From Pontivivens marinum (lineage in GTDB: Bacteria > Pseudomonadota > Alphaproteobacteria > Rhodobacterales > Rhodobacteraceae): a stretch of 64,000 nt of DNA. The position numbers and the translations under genes were made by a program. Below the pieces are notes generated by a model. The model saw only the letters and a list, made by a program, of their open reading frames with translations, was not told the DNA's origin and ran no database searches. Shown piece by piece: positions 8,864 to 18,420 of the stretch. The stretch spans positions 267,578-331,577 of the forward strand of contig NZ_OCTN01000003.1 of assembly GCF_900231835.1 (NCBI RefSeq). Direction: 5' to 3'. Every line of letters starts with the position of its first letter. Within the stretch, counting starts at the first letter, position 1.

Positions 8864-10774
8864 CTAGCGCAGCCACCAACTGACATCATGGGGCGCAATC
8901 CGGCCCGTTGGTGCGCCCGTGATGTGCTTGCCCAGCTTCCAGTCATGATCGGCATAGTTGATGGCAAAGCGCCACTGACCAGCGTCGCGAATGCGCAGCC
9001 CTTCGGGTAGGTCCAGAACCTCCAGACCAGCTTTTTCAGCCGCCTGCCCCAGAATGCGGTGCATCGCGTCATCATCCGGCCAACCGCCCAGATATTGCCG
9101 CTGCGCTGATCCGACGCGCGCGGGGATGCCATCCTCGGACAGTTCCAGCGTGTCGCCCTCCAACACCTCGCGCCAGAACTGATAGGCACCGCCCTCGGCC
9201 AGCGGAACGGACATATCCCCGCGCAGGCTTTCGACCCGCGCAACTGTGGCCTCAACACCGTTCATGTTTGGCCCCATGGGCAGCGGGATTTGCATATCAG
9301 CGGTTTTCGAGCCTGTACGCGGCCCCGCAACCACAACGCCCTCATAGGTGGCCAAGGCATCGCTCAGCCCACCCCAATGCAGCAATCCGGGGACCACGAC
9401 CATTTTCCACGGGCTAAGGTCGGTGCAATCGCGCGGCACGATATCCACGCTCAACCCCAAGCGGCGCAAGCCACGGTAGAAATCGAATACAAGGCGGAAA
9501 TAGTCGAATTCCGCGCCCTGCGGCTGTGCCTTCCACGCCCATGCGCTCTCGTAATCAAAGACCAGACCGATCGGGGCAGTGCCCGTTTCAATCTCCATCC
9601 CTGCCATTTCGGATGCGACCTGCGCTGCCTCGGCCAAGGCGGGCGCGGCAACGCTGTCAGGCCGCAACAGGCCCGCATGCAGTTGTTCCTGCGCCATGGG
9701 GGCCTGACGCCAACGGAAATACAAAACCGCCTCGGCCCCATGGGCAAACGCCTCCCACGCCCATAGCCGTGGCATTCCGGCGGCGGGGTCGGGATTATGC
9801 GGCGCCCAGTTCACCGGACCGGGCTGCTGCTCCATAATCCACCAACGCCCCTTACCCACGGCGCGGTAAATATCATGGTGAAAGGCCTGAAAATCGGGAT
9901 CGCCAGCGCGGGCGAAGCGACGTTTCCAATCCTCACCACGGTCCGAGCGATCCTCCAGAAAGCCCAGCGGGTAGCTGTCCCAACTGGCAATATCCAGATC
10001 CTCACCTACCGCGAAATGATCGAATTCCACGGTGCGGCCCATATAGTTATGGATCAGCGGCGTATCGGTCAGTTCGCGCAGCACATCGGCCTGCGCGCGG
10101 TTAAAGGCCACCACCTGATCCGAGCTGAACCGCATGAAATCCAGAACATGGCTGGGATTCGGTTCCGTCACGGTCAGATTGGGCAGGAACACCTCACCAT
10201 AATGGCGGTATTCCATAGACCAAAAGATATTCCCCCATGCCGTGTTGAGCGCATCAATCTGGCCGTATTTCTCGGACAGCCAATTGCGAAACGCAGTGCG
10301 GGCCGCATCGGAATAGCTGACCACAGTATCGTGGCAGCCATATTCATTGTCGATCTGCCATGCAGCGACACGAGGATCAGCGCCGTATCGTTCGCCCATC
10401 AGACGGGTAATGCGTACAGCCTCAGCCCGATAACCATCGTGGCTAAAGCAATAGTGACGGCGCGAACCAAAGCCACGCACATGCCCCTGCTCGTCCAAGG
10501 CAAACATGTCCGGATGCTTTTCACAAACCCACCGTGGAGGGGTCGCCGTGGGGGTTCCCATCACGACCTTCAGCCCCGCCGCGCCCAGTGTTTCAACGGC
10601 GCGATCCAGCCAATCCCACCGCAAATCGCCCTCATTCGGTTCGATCCGCGACCATGCGAATTCACCGATGCGCACCCATGACAGGCCGGTTTCGACCATT
10701 TGGGCCGCGTCGTCCGCCCACTGCGCCTCGGGCCAATGTTCGGGATAGTAGCAAACGCCAAGCTCTGGTTTCAC
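8864..10774 (-). CDS. Beta-galactosidase, glycoside hydrolase family 42
   Basis: GH42 enzymes hydrolyse beta-D-galactosides. The 636-residue protein begins MKPELGVCYYPEHWPE, a hallmark of the family. The acid/base glutamate is Glu144 in WQIDNEYGC and the nucleophile is Glu315 in WWIMEQQPG. A trimerisation domain and a short C-terminal beta domain follow. No signal peptide is seen, so it acts in the cytoplasm on imported galactosides. It is the last gene of the galactoside operon and overlaps the lactonase gene by 4 nt. Confidence 0.93.
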   Translation of the reverse strand: MKPELGVCYYPEHWPEAQWADDAAQMVETGLSWVRIGEFAWSRIEPNEGDLRWDWLDRAVETLGAAGLKVVMGTPTATPPRWVCEKHPDMFALDEQGHVRGFGSRRHYCFSHDGYRAEAVRITRLMGERYGADPRVAAWQIDNEYGCHDTVVSYSDAARTAFRNWLSEKYGQIDALNTAWGNIFWSMEYRHYGEVFLPNLTVTEPNPSHVLDFMRFSSDQVVAFNRAQADVLRELTDTPLIHNYMGRTVEFDHFAVGEDLDIASWDSYPLGFLEDRSDRGEDWKRRFARAGDPDFQAFHHDIYRAVGKGRWWIMEQQPGPVNWAPHNPDPAAGMPRLWAWEAFAHGAEAVLYFRWRQAPMAQEQLHAGLLRPDSVAAPALAEAAQVASEMAGMEIETGTAPIGLVFDYESAWAWKAQPQGAEFDYFRLVFDFYRGLRRLGLSVDIVPRDCTDLSPWKMVVVPGLLHWGGLSDALATYEGVVVAGPRTGSKTADMQIPLPMGPNMNGVEATVARVESLRGDMSVPLAEGGAYQFWREVLEGDTLELSEDGIPARVGSAQRQYLGGWPDDDAMHRILGQAAEKAGLEVLDLPEGLRIRDAGQWRFAINYADHDWKLGKHITGAPTGRIAPHDVSWWLR

Positions 10775-11601
10775 AAAATTACCCTCGGTTCGACGCGCGC
10801 TGGCACGCCCTCACAAATACGGAATACAGCCCCTGATAACGGAGCAGCCTCAAGCGCAGCAAGATCAAGCCCGTCATAGGCCGTCGTCGCATATAAAACG
10901 CCATCGGGCGTCAATGCGGGGCATGTCACCTGCGGGGCGGGCACATGCTCGATATGATCGACACCGCCATGAGGCGCATGGCGTACCACCTGCCCGATGC
11001 CCCAACGGGCCGACCAGATATAGCCATCACCATCGCAAATCGCGCCATCACAGCCCGGCACATCGCCAACGAAAACCTGCCGTTCACCAATGGGCCAGCC
11101 CTGCGCGTCTAGCGCACAGGTCCAGATCGTATCAGCGGCGGTATCCGCGAAATAGGCGCGGGTTCCATCCGGCGAAAAGCAGATCGAGTTACTGATGGTG
11201 ATGCCGCCAAATAATTGGCGCAGCTCACCGCGATAGTAGCGATAGATCGCGCCTGCGCCCTGCTCTGCGTTCCATCCCATTGTGCCGATCCAGAATCCGC
11301 CCTGCATATCCGCACGACCGTCATTGGAGCGCGTCAGCGGGTTTTCCGCCTCCAGTGGCGCAACATGCGTGCGGGTGCCGCTCTCAATGTCAAAACTCCA
11401 CAGCGCCGTATCGGACGCAATCAGCATGGTATCCGCATCAATCCAGCCCGCCGCGGAATGGGCACGATCAAAGCTCCATTCACGCGATGGGGTGTAAAGC
11501 CGGTTGCTCAGAATATCGAACCAGAACAGCTCATCCCGCGCCGGATGCCATAGCGGCCCCTCGCCCAACTGGCACAGCCGTGGGTCGAACAGTTCAGCCA
11601 T
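10771..11601 (-). CDS. SMP-30/gluconolactonase family protein, probable galactonolactonase
   Basis: SMP-30 family lactonases open sugar lactones using a divalent metal. With ATG at 11601 the protein is 276 residues; this start overlaps the dgoA stop by 8 nt and gives the usual family N terminus (MAELFDPRLCQLGEGPLWHP). Presumed metal ligands are Glu14, Asn138 (TISNSI) and Asp185 (CDGAICDGDGY). The operon context (galactose dehydrogenase, galactonate dehydratase) points to D-galactono-lactone as substrate, which is inference. A longer open frame to 11625 lies inside dgoA and is less likely. Confidence 0.88.
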   Translation of the reverse strand: MAELFDPRLCQLGEGPLWHPARDELFWFDILSNRLYTPSREWSFDRAHSAAGWIDADTMLIASDTALWSFDIESGTRTHVAPLEAENPLTRSNDGRADMQGGFWIGTMGWNAEQGAGAIYRYYRGELRQLFGGITISNSICFSPDGTRAYFADTAADTIWTCALDAQGWPIGERQVFVGDVPGCDGAICDGDGYIWSARWGIGQVVRHAPHGGVDHIEHVPAPQVTCPALTPDGVLYATTAYDGLDLAALEAAPLSGAVFRICEGVPARVEPRVIL

Positions 11602-12199
11602 TATAGACCTCGTCATAGGCGGCAACGGTTATCGCGGCCCGCTCTGCCACATCTGCGACGCCCATCCCCGGTTTGAACAGAGAGGAACCGAGGCCAAATC
11701 CATCAGCGCTGGCCGCAGCCCACTCCGCGAAATTCGAGGCATCAGCACCGCCAACAGCATATACCAAGGTGCCCGCAGGCAGGATCGCCCGCATCGCCTT
11801 TAGCCCGTCCGTGCCCGCCATGCCTGCCGGAAACAGCTTCAACGCATCAGCGCCGGTTTTCAGGGCATCGAAGCACTCGCTGGGCGTGAACACACCCGGA
11901 TAGGACGCCATGCCCAGTGTTTTCGTGCAGCGGATCACCTGCACATCGCAATTGGGCGACACGACAAAGGTGGCACCGGTTTCCTTGACCGCCGCCACGT
12001 CCTTGGTCGTCAGAACGGTTCCGGCACCCAGTTCCGCGCGATCGCCAACGGCCGCAATCATATTGCGGATGGAGGTCAGCGGATCGGGTGAGTTCAACGG
12101 CACCTCGATCCGTGTGATCCCCGCATCGACCAAGACCTCGGCCATGGCCGCGGCCTCATGTGGTTCTACGCCACGCAGAATAGCGATCAGATGTCTCAT
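11594..12199 (-). CDS. dgoA: 2-dehydro-3-deoxy-6-phosphogalactonate aldolase
   Basis: This 201-residue protein is a KDPG/KDPGal class I aldolase that cleaves 2-keto-3-deoxy-6-phosphogalactonate to pyruvate and glyceraldehyde-3-phosphate. The Schiff-base lysine is Lys121 in ALKLFPAG and the proton-shuttling glutamate is Glu32 in RIEVPLNSPDP. GAGTVLTTKDV is the usual substrate-binding loop. The DgoA reading over Eda is supported by the neighbouring kinase dgoK. The start overlaps the dgoK stop by 4 nt. Confidence 0.92.
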   Translation of the reverse strand: MRHLIAILRGVEPHEAAAMAEVLVDAGITRIEVPLNSPDPLTSIRNMIAAVGDRAELGAGTVLTTKDVAAVKETGATFVVSPNCDVQVIRCTKTLGMASYPGVFTPSECFDALKTGADALKLFPAGMAGTDGLKAMRAILPAGTLVYAVGGADASNFAEWAAASADGFGLGSSLFKPGMGVADVAERAAITVAAYDEVYNG

Positions 12200-13074
12200 A
12201 ATGCCTCCCGTGCCCCTGCCAATCCGGCAAGGACCATCTCTGTTCCGTCAAATGCACGTACGGTCAACCCGACCGTTGCCAGTGCCGACTGATAGATTTC
12301 GTTCAACTTCGTCGCGCCGATCAGCGCGACCTCCTGCCCCAGCCAATAGGGCTTCATCGCGGCCAGTTCGGCCCCCAGCAACAGACCGGAGAGGCGGGCG
12401 CGTGCGGCGGCACCGTCCTCACCATTCAGCAGGCCGGATGCGCGCAGGCTGAACAGCGATGTCGCAATCCGTTCAGGACGCGACAGCGTTTCATCCAGTC
12501 CGGCAAGGAAGGCCGCATCATCCCAGCCGTCCCCCATGGAATGTCGCAAGACAGAGCGTTCCGACAGCAATTGGAACATCTCACCCGTCATGGCGGTTGC
12601 GAAGTGGCACAACTCACCCGCGCTGATCCGCGCCCATTTGGTATGCGTGCCGGGCATGCACAGAACCCCGTCGAAATCGGGATTTTGCACAAGGAAACCG
12701 GCAATTTGCGTTTCCTCGCCCCGCATGACATCGGCTGGCGTCGCCTGTGATACGCCCGACAAAATTCGCACGTTCAGGCGCGAGTCCTGCGTTGGCGCAG
12801 CCACCATGTGGCCCGCCGGTTTGCACGGAACGGGCTGATATTTCGCCTCGGTCCAACCCTGTCGTGACCCGACCATACCGCAGGCGATCACATCTGTCGG
12901 CCCGTCGATCCAGTCAGAGATCAACGCCAGCAGCGCGCCCTCGAACTCATCACGGGCCAGCGTGTTCATACCCGCATCCGAGGATGCCTCGGCCAGAATT
13001 TCACGGCCCTGCATCGCCCAGACCCGCAGGTTAGACGTGCCCCAATCGGCTGCTATCCAATCGGCCCGGATCAT
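12196..13074 (-). CDS. dgoK: 2-dehydro-3-deoxygalactonokinase
   Basis: DgoK phosphorylates 2-keto-3-deoxygalactonate with ATP. The 292-residue protein has the ASKHA-type phosphate loop ADWGTSNLRVWAM at its N terminus and the family segments ACGMVGSRQGWTEAKY and CMPGTHTKWARI. It is coupled by 4-nt overlaps to dgoA downstream and to the dehydrogenase gene upstream. Together with DgoA it completes the phosphorylating end of the De Ley-Doudoroff pathway. Confidence 0.93.
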   Translation of the reverse strand: MIRADWIAADWGTSNLRVWAMQGREILAEASSDAGMNTLARDEFEGALLALISDWIDGPTDVIACGMVGSRQGWTEAKYQPVPCKPAGHMVAAPTQDSRLNVRILSGVSQATPADVMRGEETQIAGFLVQNPDFDGVLCMPGTHTKWARISAGELCHFATAMTGEMFQLLSERSVLRHSMGDGWDDAAFLAGLDETLSRPERIATSLFSLRASGLLNGEDGAAARARLSGLLLGAELAAMKPYWLGQEVALIGATKLNEIYQSALATVGLTVRAFDGTEMVLAGLAGAREAL

Positions 13075-13841
13075 CCTGTGAACACCACGCCCCCATCAAC
13101 GACCATTGCCTGTGCCGTCATCATACGGCTGGCATTGGACGCGAGGAACAGCGTCGCATCAACGATATCCTGTGGCACCAGATGTTCCTTCAGGCATTGG
13201 CCCGCCAGATGTTCGCGCAGGCCGTCCTCGGTCGCCCATAACTCCATCTGCCGTTCGGTCAGAACCCAACCGGGAACCAGCGCATTAACGCGGATTTTAT
13301 CCGGCCCGAATTCACGCGCATGGGCGCGGGTCAGGCCAAGGATCGCCGCCTTGGACGCGACATAGGCGGGATAGCCCGCATTCCCCATGCCATAGGAGGC
13401 GGACGAGAAGTTGATGATCGCACCGCCCCCCGCCGCGCGCATTCCAGGCACCGCATGTTGCGCGGTAAAGAAATGGGGCCGCAGGTTTACCGCGTGGTTC
13501 CAGTCCCAATCCTCGACCGAATAGCCCAGCGTATCGTGACGGGTATCGTTGGCCGCATTGTTGACCAGCACGGTGATGGGGCCGAATTTCGCGGCGCCCT
13601 CATCCATGCACGCCTTTAGCAGGTCCACATCGGTGATATCGCATTTCATGAAATGGGGGCGCGTGCCGTGCTTTGCCTCCATCTCATCACAAAAACCGGT
13701 CGCGTCCGAGCGTTGGACAAAGCTGACCGAGGCACCAGCCGCCATAAATCCATCCGTCAGGCTGGCACCGATGCCGGCACCACCGCCCGTGATGAAAACA
13801 GATTTACCGGCCAGATCGTGGAACGTCGCAAATTGGGTCAT
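13071..13841 (-). CDS. Short-chain dehydrogenase, probable D-galactose 1-dehydrogenase
   Basis: A classical SDR of 256 residues. The cofactor loop TGGGAGIG lies at 18-25, NNAA at 94-97, and the catalytic residues are Ser147 region (NFSSASYGM), Tyr160 and Lys164. In rhizobia a similar SDR encoded with dgoK/dgoA oxidises galactose to galactonolactone, and the context here (lactonase, galactonate dehydratase, galactosidases) supports the same role. Substrate assignment is inference: related SDRs act on arabinose or fucose. Start and stop overlaps with neighbours (4 nt with dgoK, 1 nt with the dehydratase) indicate coupled translation. Confidence 0.85.
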   Translation of the reverse strand: MTQFATFHDLAGKSVFITGGGAGIGASLTDGFMAAGASVSFVQRSDATGFCDEMEAKHGTRPHFMKCDITDVDLLKACMDEGAAKFGPITVLVNNAANDTRHDTLGYSVEDWDWNHAVNLRPHFFTAQHAVPGMRAAGGGAIINFSSASYGMGNAGYPAYVASKAAILGLTRAHAREFGPDKIRVNALVPGWVLTERQMELWATEDGLREHLAGQCLKEHLVPQDIVDATLFLASNASRMMTAQAMVVDGGVVFTG

Positions 13842-15553
13842 TAGTGGCTCTCCCGCGTGACGAGGCGGGTATCACGCCCCACTAGAAAATCGAGATCGGC
13901 GCCCTGATGCGCCTGCAATACATGGTCGATATAGAGCTTGGCATAGCCGCGCGTGTAATGCGGCGCGGGCTCTACCCGTGCGGCGCGACGCTCGGCCAGA
14001 ATGGCATCATCTACCAACAGTTCCAGCGCGCCTGCTTTTGCATCTAAGCGAATGCGATCACCGGTTTGGACCAAGGCCAGATTGCCACCCGCCGTGCTTT
14101 CAGGGCTGACATGCAGAACAACGGTGCCGAAGGCGGTGCCGCTCATCCGGCCGTCAGAAATGCGGACCATGTCGCGCACGCCTTCCTTAACCAGCTTACC
14201 AGGGATCGGCATGTTTCCAACCTCGGGCATGCCGGGATACCCCTTTGGCCCTGCGCCCTTTAGCACCAGCATTGTGTTTGCATCTACGGGCAGATCAGGA
14301 TCGTCGATGGTGGCCTTCATATCCTCGATCGTCTCGAAAACATGGGCGACGCCCTCATGCGCCAACAGGTGGTCCGAGGCGGCGGACGGCTTGATAATCG
14401 CCCCGTCCGGCGCGAGGTTCCCGCGCAGCACCCGCAGACCCGCCGCCGGTTTCAGTGGCGTGTCATAGGCGTAGATCACATCGCGGTTGAAACATTCGGC
14501 ACCTTCGCTGAAGGCCGAAATATCCTTGCCCAGCACGGTATTTGCAGGGCGGATATGGGCGCCCAGTTCCTTGAGTACTACAGGCATGCCGCCCGCGTAG
14601 CAGAAATCCTCCATCAGGTATTTACCCGACGGCATGCAGTTGACCAGCAACGGGATTTCGCCACCGATCTCGAAATCCTCAAGGCTCAGGTCAATCTCCA
14701 TCCGGCCCGCCATGGCCAGCAGGTGAACAACCGCATTGGTGGACCCGCCAACAGCCGCATTGGCCAGAATAGCGTTCTCGAAATTCGCCTTGGTCACGAC
14801 TTTGGACATGGTCAGATCCTCGTCCACCATCTCCACAATGCGCTTACCGGTCAGATGGGCTAGCGCGGTGCGGCGGGCATCCACGGCAGGCAATGCCGCA
14901 TTGGTGGGCAGGCACATGCCCATCGCCTCAACCAAGCTGGCCATGGTGGACGCCGTGCCCATCGTCATGCACACGCCCGCCGAGCGGCTCATCCCCGATT
15001 CAGCGGCCATAAAGTCGGATAGCGTCATATCACCAGCACGCACATCCTCCGAGAACCGCCAAACATCTGTGCCGGACCCGATATCACGCCCCTGCCATTT
15101 GCCGTTCAGCATCGGACCCGAGGACACAACAATCGTCGGCAAATCGACCGAGGCAGCACCCATCAATTGACCCGGCGTCGTCTTGTCACAACCGCCCAAC
15201 AGGACAACACCATCGATACCATAGGCGCGGATCGATTCCTCAACATCCATCGCCAGCAGGTTCCGGAACAGCATCGCCGTCGGCTTCATCTGGGTTTCGC
15301 CCAGCGACATCACAGGGAACTCGACGGGAAAGCCACCGGCCTCCCACACGCCGCGCTTCACTGCCTCAGCCAAGACGCGCAAGCCGCTATTGCAGGGCGT
15401 CAGTTCAGACCAAGTATTACAGATGCCGATGATCGGGCGACCATCAAAGGCGTGGTCAGGAAACCCCTGATTTTTCATCCAGGACCGATGGATAAATCCA
15501 TCCTTGTCCAGCTTGCCGTACCAGTTCTGACTGCGGCGTTTTTTCTCAGTCAT
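13841..15553 (-). CDS. IlvD/Edd family sugar-acid dehydratase, probable D-galactonate (arabonate-type) dehydratase
   Basis: This 570-residue enzyme belongs to the Fe-S and Mg-dependent IlvD/Edd dehydratases, in the sugar-acid branch typified by the Rhizobium L-arabonate dehydratase, which also accepts D-galactonate. Cluster cysteines appear in GICNTWSELTPCNSG, GGCDKTTPG and GVCMTMGTASTM. In the pathway it would convert galactonate to 2-keto-3-deoxygalactonate. It is not the enolase-superfamily DgoD of E. coli, so the locus uses the alternative dehydratase type. It overlaps the alpha-galactosidase gene by 4 nt. Confidence 0.88.
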   Translation of the reverse strand: MTEKKRRSQNWYGKLDKDGFIHRSWMKNQGFPDHAFDGRPIIGICNTWSELTPCNSGLRVLAEAVKRGVWEAGGFPVEFPVMSLGETQMKPTAMLFRNLLAMDVEESIRAYGIDGVVLLGGCDKTTPGQLMGAASVDLPTIVVSSGPMLNGKWQGRDIGSGTDVWRFSEDVRAGDMTLSDFMAAESGMSRSAGVCMTMGTASTMASLVEAMGMCLPTNAALPAVDARRTALAHLTGKRIVEMVDEDLTMSKVVTKANFENAILANAAVGGSTNAVVHLLAMAGRMEIDLSLEDFEIGGEIPLLVNCMPSGKYLMEDFCYAGGMPVVLKELGAHIRPANTVLGKDISAFSEGAECFNRDVIYAYDTPLKPAAGLRVLRGNLAPDGAIIKPSAASDHLLAHEGVAHVFETIEDMKATIDDPDLPVDANTMLVLKGAGPKGYPGMPEVGNMPIPGKLVKEGVRDMVRISDGRMSGTAFGTVVLHVSPESTAGGNLALVQTGDRIRLDAKAGALELLVDDAILAERRAARVEPAPHYTRGYAKLYIDHVLQAHQGADLDFLVGRDTRLVTRESH

Positions 15554-17568
15554 ACTGCTTCTCCTTCGAGGACGAATATGGAGGCAGGCGTCAGCACAGG
15601 TGTTTGCACACCGAATGCCATCAAAGCCGTGCCAGATAGTTGAATTTCAGTTGTTTTCAGCGCGTTTTCGCCACGCGACAGCCACCCGCCATCAAAGGCG
15701 GAGATACGCCGGACCTTGTAATTCGCATCGCCCAAACCGGACAAGCGCAACCTGTCCGGCAGAACATCCACCGGCGCGCCACGTTGCCCGACCCAAACCG
15801 CAAAGCGGCTGCGATCGGCGCTAACGATCATCTCTGCGAATTGCTCAGGATCGCGGGTGGGGATACGGTGCAATGTGCCATGATGCAGCCAGTCGCGATT
15901 ATCCTTCCACCACGCTGTCACACGGGTCAGAGTTTTGGTTTCGTCAGGCGTTAATTCCGCCAAATCCATTTCGAACCCGAAGCTGCGCTGTGCCGCGACC
16001 CAAGCCCGCAACTCCATCGGCAAAATCCGGTGCGAGGTATGGCATTCGCGCGGTCCAACATGGCTGCCGGTGATTTCAGGCGGCAACCATGGCGCGGCCA
16101 TATACTGAATGCGCATCCGCTCCAGCGCATCATTGCTGTCGCTCAGCCAAACGCGGGACGTTCGCTGCAAAATACCCCAGTCGATGCGGCCACCGCCGGA
16201 GGAGCAGCTCTCAATCTCCACCGTCGGATGCGCGGCGCGCAGGCGGTCGATCAGGGCATAGTTTGCGGATGCTTGGCGATGATCGGGGAACGGCAGAACG
16301 CGGTTATGGTCCCACTTGATATAGTCGATATCATAGGCCGTCAGCACAGCGTCGATCCGCGCAAACAGATAATCGCAAACCTCGGGCTTGCTCATATCCA
16401 GCACCAATTGGTTGCGCCCCAGCGGTTGATCCAACCCGCCCAGCACCCAGTCGGGATGCGCGCGGTACAGATCACTGGCGGGGTTCACCATTTCAGGCTC
16501 GAACCAGATGCCAAAAGTCATGCCCGCAGCCTGCACATGCTGAATAAACGGCGCTAGACCATCCGGCCATTTGCGTGGATCAATGACCCAATCGCCCAGC
16601 GAGGTCGTGTCATCATCCCGCCGCCCGAACCAGCCATCATCCAGCACAAACCGCTCCGCGCCCAAGGCAGCAGCACGGGTCGCAATATCGCATAGCTGTT
16701 TCGGATCGTGATCGAAATACACGGCCTCCCAGCAATTGTAATGCACGGGGCGCGGGCGCGATGGATCGGCCAGCACCATGATATGCTTACGGAAATGCGC
16801 GTGCAGCCGCTTGGTAATGCCATCAATCCCCTCTTGGGATCGGGTGAGGTAGAGCGGCCCCGCCGTCACCTCACCCGCAATGCCCCCAAGCATCGGACCG
16901 AATTGCACCTGCCGCCGGCCATCGGGCAGTTGCTCCGCTACAAAGCGATGGCCGCAGCTCATCCCCAGATGGGCGGCGATGACCTCATCCCCGCCACAGG
17001 GGATCAGAACGCCGGGAAAGGCCTCATGACTGGTGCGGCCATCGCGAACCTCACGCGTGTAGGCGCCAGTGGTCCATGCGACCTGCTTTTCCTGAAACTC
17101 ACCGATCCATTTGCCACCATAGGTAACGAAATGTTCGCTGGACGGCGGTACGGGAAAGGCGGGCGCGGTCAGCCAACCGGCCTCGACACCGCGCAACCGC
17201 GCGTTCAGGGTGAAAACCTCCGTCTCTGGATCAACGGCGATATCCAGCACATATTCCGCATCGCCATCAGCGAACCGCAGTTCCAAGCGCTGCGCATCCT
17301 CCTGAACCGAGGTCAATCGCAGGCGTAGATCAACGTCACATCCCATCGCGGCGGGGGTGACGTCCTCACGCATTGGACAAACCGTCAGTTGCGGACGCTC
17401 ATCCAGCATGCCGCCCGTCACGTCACTCATCCCTGCACGCCACAGGGCGATCAGGCTTTCCCCATCCGGCAGGCGCCCGCCCCAGTGGATGATCTGCGGC
17501 AGGCGATCATTCTCACTGACAAGCACAAGTGTGGAAGTGGCCGTATCCAGTCGCCAACATTTAATCAT
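15550..17568 (-). CDS. Alpha-galactosidase, glycoside hydrolase family 36
   Basis: The 672-residue protein hydrolyses terminal alpha-1,6-galactosyl residues (melibiose, raffinose). The nucleophile is Asp420 in YIKWDHNR and the acid/base is Asp463 in SCSSGGGRID. An N-terminal beta-sandwich (about 1-260), a central TIM barrel and a C-terminal beta domain are consistent with the family. No signal peptide is seen, so it acts on imported oligosaccharides. Its start lies directly after the permease gene (stop at 17569), with no gap. Confidence 0.94.
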   Translation of the reverse strand: MIKCWRLDTATSTLVLVSENDRLPQIIHWGGRLPDGESLIALWRAGMSDVTGGMLDERPQLTVCPMREDVTPAAMGCDVDLRLRLTSVQEDAQRLELRFADGDAEYVLDIAVDPETEVFTLNARLRGVEAGWLTAPAFPVPPSSEHFVTYGGKWIGEFQEKQVAWTTGAYTREVRDGRTSHEAFPGVLIPCGGDEVIAAHLGMSCGHRFVAEQLPDGRRQVQFGPMLGGIAGEVTAGPLYLTRSQEGIDGITKRLHAHFRKHIMVLADPSRPRPVHYNCWEAVYFDHDPKQLCDIATRAAALGAERFVLDDGWFGRRDDDTTSLGDWVIDPRKWPDGLAPFIQHVQAAGMTFGIWFEPEMVNPASDLYRAHPDWVLGGLDQPLGRNQLVLDMSKPEVCDYLFARIDAVLTAYDIDYIKWDHNRVLPFPDHRQASANYALIDRLRAAHPTVEIESCSSGGGRIDWGILQRTSRVWLSDSNDALERMRIQYMAAPWLPPEITGSHVGPRECHTSHRILPMELRAWVAAQRSFGFEMDLAELTPDETKTLTRVTAWWKDNRDWLHHGTLHRIPTRDPEQFAEMIVSADRSRFAVWVGQRGAPVDVLPDRLRLSGLGDANYKVRRISAFDGGWLSRGENALKTTEIQLSGTALMAFGVQTPVLTPASIFVLEGEAV

Positions 17569-18417
17569 TTACTTCACGGCCCCCAACGTCAGACCCGCGA
17601 TGAAGTGCTTTTGCATCAGGAAAAACATCAGCACGGGCGGCAAGGCGGCAACAACGGAACCCGCGCTCATCAAATGATAGGCCGCACGATATTGCGCGTT
17701 GAACGAGGTAATCCCCGCCGTCACCGGCTGCGATTCAGCGCCCTGTGTCAGCACGATCGCCCAGAAATAATCGTTCCAGATAAAGGTAAAGATCAGCACC
17801 GCTAGCGCAGCAATCGCCGGACGCATCAGCGGCAGAACCACGTACCAGAAGATGCGCAGCTCGCTAACACCCTCAACCCGTGCGGCCTCGATCAATTCAC
17901 GGGGCAGGGCCTTGATAAAGTTGCGCATGAACAGCGTGCAGAACCCAGTCTGGAACGCGATATGGAACAGAACCAGGCCCAGCTTGGTGTCATATATCCC
18001 CATATCCAGCGTCAGATCCCGCACCGGCACCATCAAAATCTGGAACGGCACAAAATTGCCCGCGATGAACATGAAGAAGATCACCATGTTGAACCGGAAC
18101 TTATAAATCCCCAGCGCAAAGCCGGTCATGCAGCTCAACACCAGCACGCCAATCACCGTAGGCACGGTGATGAAGACCGAGTTCAGCAGGTATTGCGGCA
18201 TGGACGATCCGGTAAAGACCAGACTGTAATTCTCGATCAGGTTCCATTCGGTCGGCCAGCCCCAGTAATTACCAATGGTAAAATCATTGGCGGACCGGAC
18301 CGAAATCATCATAACCGCGATCAGCGGCAGCAGCCACAGAACCATCACGAATGGCAGTGCAACCTGATAGCCGGTGCGCGCCGCGGGTGAGAGTTTTTCA
18401 ACTGGTGTAGGAAACAT
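17569..18417 (-). CDS. Carbohydrate ABC transporter permease, MalG type
   Basis: The 282-residue inner-membrane protein has about six membrane segments and the cytoplasmic EAA loop (LIEAARVEGVSELRIFWYVVLP) that docks on the ATPase. This is one half of a CUT1 transporter pore. It sits 3 bases after the partner permease gene, and immediately before the alpha-galactosidase gene. The substrate is inferred to be a galactoside from the adjacent hydrolases. Confidence 0.92.
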   Translation of the reverse strand: MFPTPVEKLSPAARTGYQVALPFVMVLWLLPLIAVMMISVRSANDFTIGNYWGWPTEWNLIENYSLVFTGSSMPQYLLNSVFITVPTVIGVLVLSCMTGFALGIYKFRFNMVIFFMFIAGNFVPFQILMVPVRDLTLDMGIYDTKLGLVLFHIAFQTGFCTLFMRNFIKALPRELIEAARVEGVSELRIFWYVVLPLMRPAIAALAVLIFTFIWNDYFWAIVLTQGAESQPVTAGITSFNAQYRAAYHLMSAGSVVAALPPVLMFFLMQKHFIAGLTLGAVK

Positions 18418-18420
18418 AGT

